This document shows positions 24,998-64,000 of a stretch of 64,000 nt of DNA, piece after piece. The stretch spans positions 1 through 64,000 of the forward strand of contig JAPYMA010002534.1 in the NCBI GenBank assembly GCA_035041965.1, given 5' to 3'. Numbering within the stretch: the stretch's first letter is position 1; each line of letters begins with the position of its first letter. The DNA is from Anisakis pegreffii (Eukaryota; Nematoda; Chromadorea; Rhabditida; Anisakidae). Under the pieces are notes generated by a model, which made no database searches, had not been told where the DNA came from, and saw only the letters and a program-made list of their open reading frames with translations. The position numbers and the translations under genes were made by a program.

Positions 24998-27362
24998 ATG
25001 CTCAAATTTGGTGCAGTAGTCGTGGGTAATCTGCGTTTATCGACAATAAATTCAACCGTAAGGTTGATGTCATCTGCCAGCAAACCCGGTCAGTTTTTAT
25101 TTGCTTCAGCCAAATTCAACTTTAATTGCAGTTTGCTTAATTGTCGGCGAGAAAACTTTCAATGTTATTTTCATTGTTCCTATTCCTTTGCTGTTTAATG
25201 CAGTACGCACTCATTCGATTGCTTGCATTTAATGGCTTATTGTAGAATGAAGTGATGACTTTCTTTCGTTTATAAACAAAAATAAAACTTATCCGTACTG
25301 ACCTACTGAAACGTTGAATTTTTTCAATTTTTTCTCATTACCAATGCGTTTTCCTAAGGTTGACATTCCAGTAACAGTTACATTCACAATTACGAAGACG
25401 TTCTTATTGTTTTGATTTGATTTGATGATAACTTGGTAATGAGATCGAATGACAGTGAAGTAAGACAAATACATATTCAATCAAATTTACAAAAATAACA
25501 CGTGATCATCATCATAAACACCATTTAAATTCGAATGATTGATATCGCTAAACAACATCGATCGTTTTGACGAGCGATTTGTTACCTACTTAAAAGCTAT
25601 CCGTAGCATTTCTGATAAATTTCTAAACACATTGTTGAATTTCTGACATTATGAACTTTTGCAATTGAAGAAATTACGTTCTTCCAGCAATGCAGATGAT
25701 CTTGAACGAGAAAGTTGGTGCCAATAAAAACGTTGGTCTCATTCGTTTGAATCGACCGAAAGCACTGAACGCACTTTGTGATCAGTTGATGAATGAGGTT
25801 ATATAATATACATTTCATCCAAATACGATCCAGATTTTGTTACCTAAATAAATTTTTTGTTCATGTGAATGGGGCAAAATTTCTTCATTCACTAAAATGA
25901 CCATCTCTCAGCAATAAAAGTGTGTTGTTTGGGACTGTTCAGTAAAAGTCTCGTGGTTGATGTTCGTTTATGATTTGTTGATTGCGAAAAATTTTGGTTT
26001 GCAGTTGGCTATCGCCCTGAAGGAATTCGATAGTGATGATTCAGTTGGTGCAATCGTTATCACTGGCTCGGAACGGTCGTTTGCTGGTAATATCTTATGG
26101 ATTATTTTTGTGAAAATATCAAATTAGACAGTTCCTTATTGGTAGTGTATAATTTGCAGGTAAATGTGTCACTATTGCAAGAATAATTGATCTAATTTTA
26201 TGTTAGTAGAATATATGTGAGGAATTTTGAACAAGAGCGTTTAAGACTTTGTTGATGTGATTGCAAAATATCAAATTGTAGCGTAATCATGCACCATACA
26301 TTCATGTGTTTATTACAGCTGGTGCAGATATAAAAGAAATGGTTGATAAGAAATTCGTCGATGTGTACAAAAGTGGATTTCTGGAAGGATGGAATCAAAT
26401 CTCATCGGTTCGTAAACCGATTATAGCAGCTGTGAATGGGTTTGCGTTGGGCGGTGGCTGTGAGTTAGCGATGATGTGCGACATTATGTATGCTGGCGAA
26501 AATGCACAATTCGGTCAGCCTGAAATTAATATCGGAACTATTCCAGGTATGTGATTCTCATCCTATTCATCGCGTACGTTTCGCGATCGTTCACATCAAA
26601 TTCTATTTTCATCTTATTTCATTGGCTTATCGATTCATCGTCAGGAAGTGGTGGCACACAACGTTGGACGCGTGTCGCTGGTAAATCCCTAGCAATGGAG
26701 ATTAATTTGACTGGCAATAGGGTATCAGCAAAAGAAGCAAAGGAGTGTGGCATCTGTTCGAAAGTGTTTCCTACTGATAAGGTTATCATTATGAATGCAG
26801 TGGCAGTATGAAAACAATAATTGAAACGATAACGATAAATTGCACTTTAGTGTTTGTTGTGACGACTACGCATAATGAATTGAATTTGGATGCTAATTTA
26901 TAATTAAATAGAATAAAAAACGGTTCCATTTGTTCCATTTTCGTTGGATTGTTCAGGTGTTGGATGAAGCGATAAAGACTGCTGAAAAGATCGCCGCGCA
27001 ATCACCGTTGATTGTGAGGATGGTGAAAGAGGCCGTTAACAATTCGTATGAGATGACACTTCAGAAGGGACTTCAGTACGAGAAAACTCTCTTCCATCAG
27101 ACTTTCGCCACTGTATCTTTTTTCATCATTTTGACTGCTTTCACCTCTCTTTAGATTGATTTCGATTCATTCGCAATGAGTGCCTATCGCTCTGCAAATC
27201 ATCAGTTGATTATTTCAGTGTGAGGCTGAGGTAGTAAGTGAGTGTTGGAAGCAATTCAGTGAATGATAATTTTCAATTTTTTGTGTCCAATTTCAGATCG
27301 ATCGCGAAGAAGGTATGAAAGCATTTGCTGAGAAACGCAGTCCAAAATGGACATCCACATAA
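24998..27362 (+). CDS. ECHS1: Short-chain enoyl-CoA hydratase, mitochondrial
   Basis: It hydrates 2-trans-enoyl-CoA to 3-hydroxyacyl-CoA in mitochondrial beta-oxidation and branched-chain amino-acid breakdown. Seven exons join in phase: 24998-25088, 25688-25797, 26005-26086, 26319-26546, 26645-26805, 26957-27112, 27297-27362, giving 297 residues, the family's usual length (C. elegans ech-6 type). Residues 1-30 form a presequence with basic and hydroxylated residues and no acidic ones, fitting mitochondrial import. The crotonase core is complete: [14 protein letters not shown], the oxyanion loop [10 protein letters not shown], and [20 protein letters not shown] with the first catalytic Glu. 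[13 protein letters not shown] carries the second. The C-terminal RKEGM-like helix reads [16 protein letters not shown]. No frame break or missing catalytic residue is seen. Confidence 0.97.
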
Positions 27363-27605
27363 ATTTGAAATATTTTCGATCGCTGCAACAAATCCAGGGA
27401 TTTTTGTTTAAACCTGCGAGAATATTTTTATTGTCATTGAATTCTCTAAGTTGATTTATGAATTGTTTCATGTTGAACGGTGACATGTGGAATGTTTTTA
27501 AATGAGACATCGAAACGACTCAATTGTATTGTGATATATTCCTCGTTTCAGAAACGCTAGTGATATTCATTCGTCTTATTTATGTTACTGCACAAGAATA
27601 TGTTC

Positions 27606-27611
27606 AATAAA
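27606..27611 (+). terminator. Polyadenylation signal of ECHS1
   Basis: AATAAA lies about 245 bases after the ECHS1 stop codon, in AT-rich sequence, and is the first such hexamer there. Confidence 0.65.
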
Positions 27612-29805
27612 CACATTTTCTACCCAAAATTTGCAGAGAATATGTTCATACTGATATTTACTCCTTCATTCGTATCAGCATTTATAATCCTATGTGATGG
27701 TCTCTGTAGTGTTTTGAAGCCTTCAACAAGTTTATTTGAAAACACTATGATATGAAAACTCCTTTTCAGTGATGTGTTTAACTCTTCCCTCGAAAATCTT
27801 TAAGTGACATTTCCATACATACTATAAATCAAAAATTTGCCGTACCGGGATTGTAAGTCAATAATAGCTATGTTCAATGAATGAATAGAGATGTTCAACA
27901 TCTAAAGAATATTCGATTTATGTTTCGTGAGCAATTGCTTTCAAATGAGCTGTGAAGCGCGATCACTTTAGAAATTATTCAGCGGTCATCATGCACTCAA
28001 TGTGAAATAGATGCAGTCGTAAATTTATGTATGTGGATAGAATATAATGTGCACAGATCGTTTTGATCATATCTGCGAATATTTCGCTCATAAAATTCGC
28101 TGAGGGTGAGTGATGGTCTGAATTTTGTGAATATGAGTAAAGTTGTAGACGGTATGGCGAATAATCTAAGATTTTATCTGTTTCGTAGGTGATAACAATA
28201 GAATATTACGAACGAATTGAAAGTAGAGAATAATTAAAGACGCACATTTGTTAGTGTTCATGTACAAATTATATAATAATCACATTTGTGACTGCACCCA
28301 TTAATAAATGTTATGAAATAACATTTACTCAAATAACTCACCTTTTGACTACTGACTGTAATTTATCACAGTAGTCATCTGTCACGGTAATCAATTGTCC
28401 CAAACATGCCACTGAACCCTCTATCTGATCTCATCAGGTGATGGATTGTCACCGCTGAAGGCTGTAATGGCGGAATGAACAAAAGTGCTAAGTATTCATT
28501 AAAAAGAAGAACTGAAAAAGAACTAATCAAAGGAACATTACTCAGCAATACCTTTCCAAAAGTATATCCAATCAATGAAATCAAACCGAACGCAGATCGA
28601 CCTCACTTGAAAATCACCAATGAACATAATTAATCACCATAAAAAGGGTGAATTCGATTGCATTAAGAAAACCAAATTACTTCGTTCGAAAAACTCGTTT
28701 CTCATTACCATCGTCAGCTTTTTCGCAGTCCTTTTACGAACGAATTTCAGTATGTTCTGTTCCATACGCATCATATTCGAGTGCAGCGAATAACCATTTT
28801 CAATTTAACGTTACTTTTAGGTTTCAACGGCAACATGTCTATTTCTCTCAACGATCAGACTCTCCAGATCCTTTAGATTCGAAAAAGTATATATTTTGAT
28901 GAGCGTTTTTCTTTACTCCAAGTAGTACTGATCATTTTCTGAAGTCATCTCACAGAGCTGAGCAGCTCATTCCTATACATTGTATCTGCATTCAGCAGTC
29001 TATACAAGGAATGAGTAATTTCAGAATATCCTAAAGCTATCTCATACAGTTGATCCGCTCATTTCAGTACACTATATTTACATTGGTCAGTGTGTACAGA
29101 GTTTACAAAATCTCATTTACCAAATTCAAACTAACGTTCTCGTCAGATTTGCTCAGTAGCTTGATGAATTTTTTGCATTAATTATTGCTAAATAGGAAAA
29201 AAATGATGTGCAGTTTGGTTTGCAATTTGCAATTTTTGCATTCTTCATCCATTTTGCAAATTTTGACAATAAACATCAATTGTAACCGCTGAATATCACC
29301 ATCGCAGGTGGCGTAACTCTCGTAACTTAGCAGTTTCGGTCAAAGTTTATTGCATTTTCTGAAACCAATGAATCTCGGCTACAAGATGGCATACATCCTG
29401 CTTACTAATTTTTTCTTTTAGCACAAAAAGAATTTCAATTTCTACAGTATATACTACTTCTGCAGTATATACAACTGTGACTATTGAAGATCATCACCAT
29501 TGATCATGTCAAATGGCATAACTCTCATAATTTAACACTTCCGATCCATGTTTATTATGTTGTTCTAGGTAATAAAATAATATATCTGATGATAATATAT
29601 ACCTTGGTCATGAATTTTCCCAGTTGGGTGGGTAACAGTTTCAATTATTTCTTGAACTTTTGTACTTCAAGCCAAATCGAAAATCTCGTGCACATCTTCA
29701 TGACTGTTCACTCTATACATCATGTTTTGTTCTCCTGAATCCGCGCTACAAGATGACATATAAATTGTCTGGATTCATCCCCGTTAACTGGGTAAGAAAT
29801 TCACA
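27612..29805. other. Intergenic with a diverged direct duplication
   Basis: No gene is supported; ORFs at 28375-28584 (minus) and 28648-28899 (plus, non-ATG start) lack splice or family evidence. Two blocks resemble each other: about 29310-29400 and about 29500-29545, continued at 29735-29765. Both contain a TGGC(G/A)TAACTCTC(G/A)TAA element, later followed by a GCTACAAGATG(G/A)CATA element. The second copy is interrupted by roughly 190 bp. Confidence 0.5.
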
Positions 29806-29806
29806 T

Positions 29807-30205
29807 TTACCCACAAGTATCAAATAAAGTGACTTCTTCCACTTGGTGAAATTGTCGCTCCGTTCCTAATTGGCGAATTGTCTGCGTACCTTCTTGTTTT
29901 GTAAAAATAACTGCTAAAATTAGCAGAAGAAGTAATGTTATGGTGGACTGTGATGGATATAATATGGATATATCGAAAGCAACGCAGAAAGACATCCCTC
30001 GACGTAAAAGCGACCCTGGTACATGTCGTTCAATGACCGCAGAAACGTACATCATCGCTTTTTTTCCAATTTTAATACTTTGATTTACTAAAATCGCTCT
30101 CATTTTTTGAAACCATGCACATGACCAGCTGATTCGGATGATTCTGAAGGAATTTTCTTTGGTAAACACAATAGCAGAAGTTTTGTATAGCAGAATGCGC
30201 TCCAT
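29807..30205 (-). CDS. Hypothetical single-pass membrane protein ORF (uncertain)
   Basis: An uninterrupted 132-codon ATG-started ORF lies divergently, 190 bp from the fry start codon. It is the longest single-exon frame outside the recognised genes. It is basic in its N-terminal two thirds (several Lys/Arg clusters) and then has one strong hydrophobic run, ITLLLLLILAVIFT, at about residues 88-101. The tail has mixed charge and ends in DTCG. I recognise no family. In this genome most genes are split, so an intronless gene of this size would be unusual. It may be a real small gene sharing a bidirectional promoter with fry, one exon of a larger gene, or chance. Confidence 0.3.
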   Translation of the reverse strand: MERILLYKTSAIVFTKENSFRIIRISWSCAWFQKMRAILVNQSIKIGKKAMMYVSAVIERHVPGSLLRRGMSFCVAFDISILYPSQSTITLLLLLILAVIFTKQEGTQTIRQLGTERQFHQVEEVTLFDTCG

Positions 30206-30395
30206 TAATTCATTCAGTTTGCATTTGATTCGCTTCGTTCATCGAAAAGTTCACTAGAGAGAAGGAAAAGCTTAGTTTATTGAATTTGAATGCCGTGCTG
30301 AAGTAGTAGCAATTGTAAAAAAATTACTCGGCACCGACACAGTGCACATTCATTGCGCATCGATTGTGATCTAATAAAAGTGTGCTCCGTTCAGC

Positions 30396-63961
<33,566 letters not shown>

Positions 63962-64000
63962 TCGTTGAGTCTAAAATGTAAATAACTGAATGTAAAATAA
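63962..64000. other. Start of the fry 3' UTR
   Basis: Thirty-nine AT-rich bases follow the TGA at 63959-63961. No AATAAA is complete before the window ends. Confidence 0.7.

Noticed and set aside
28648..28899. Plus ORF of 83 codons, rich in Ser/Phe/Arg
   Set aside because: Starts without ATG, no neighbours with matching phase, no family.

Overview
The window is eukaryotic, AT-rich and very intron-dense, with short exons. It is almost certainly nematode. The evidence is the gene content and its similarity to nematode orthologues, intron acceptors of the short TTTCAG type, and degenerate copies of the nematode telomere hexamer TTAGGC inside two transposon-like elements. I cannot name the species. 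No prokaryotic features (operators, Shine-Dalgarno sites, CRISPR) are present. All gene models below come from reading splice sites by eye, checking reading-frame phase across each junction, and comparing with remembered family sequences. No search was run.

Layout. (1) 794-7745, minus strand: a complete CMTR2, the cap-2 mRNA ribose 2'-O-methyltransferase. It has 14 exons that join in frame to 754 codons before the stop, close to the human length. (2) 9349-17808, minus strand: cytosolic valyl-tRNA synthetase, about 20 exons found and one short linking segment near the 3' end unresolved. (3) 18603-24997: a gene-poor 6.4-kb block with repeats, a GC-rich island and a strong hairpin. (4) 24998-27362, plus strand: mitochondrial short-chain enoyl-CoA hydratase (ECHS1/ECH-6 type), 7 exons, 297 residues. 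(5) 27612-30395: intergenic, with a diverged direct duplication and one uncertain minus-strand ORF. (6) 30396-63961, plus strand: a giant Furry/SAX-2 gene, complete within the window, about 58 exons joining to about 2,791 residues.

The four genes are housekeeping or morphogenesis genes (mRNA capping, translation, fatty-acid oxidation, NDR-kinase scaffold). I see no sign that they form an operon or act together. Gene spacing (1.6 kb between VARS1 and CMTR2) is larger than in a typical nematode operon.

The most interesting structure is in the repeats. Two foldback elements with long terminal inverted repeats and perfect 8-bp target duplications (hAT-like) sit just upstream of the start codons of CMTR2 and VARS1. 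Both carry a core of degenerate TTAGGC/TGAGGC hexamers. A second MITE-like family has one copy in a CMTR2 intron and one, inverted, in a Furry intron. I found no convincing undescribed biological system; the candidates for a second look are listed with their limits.
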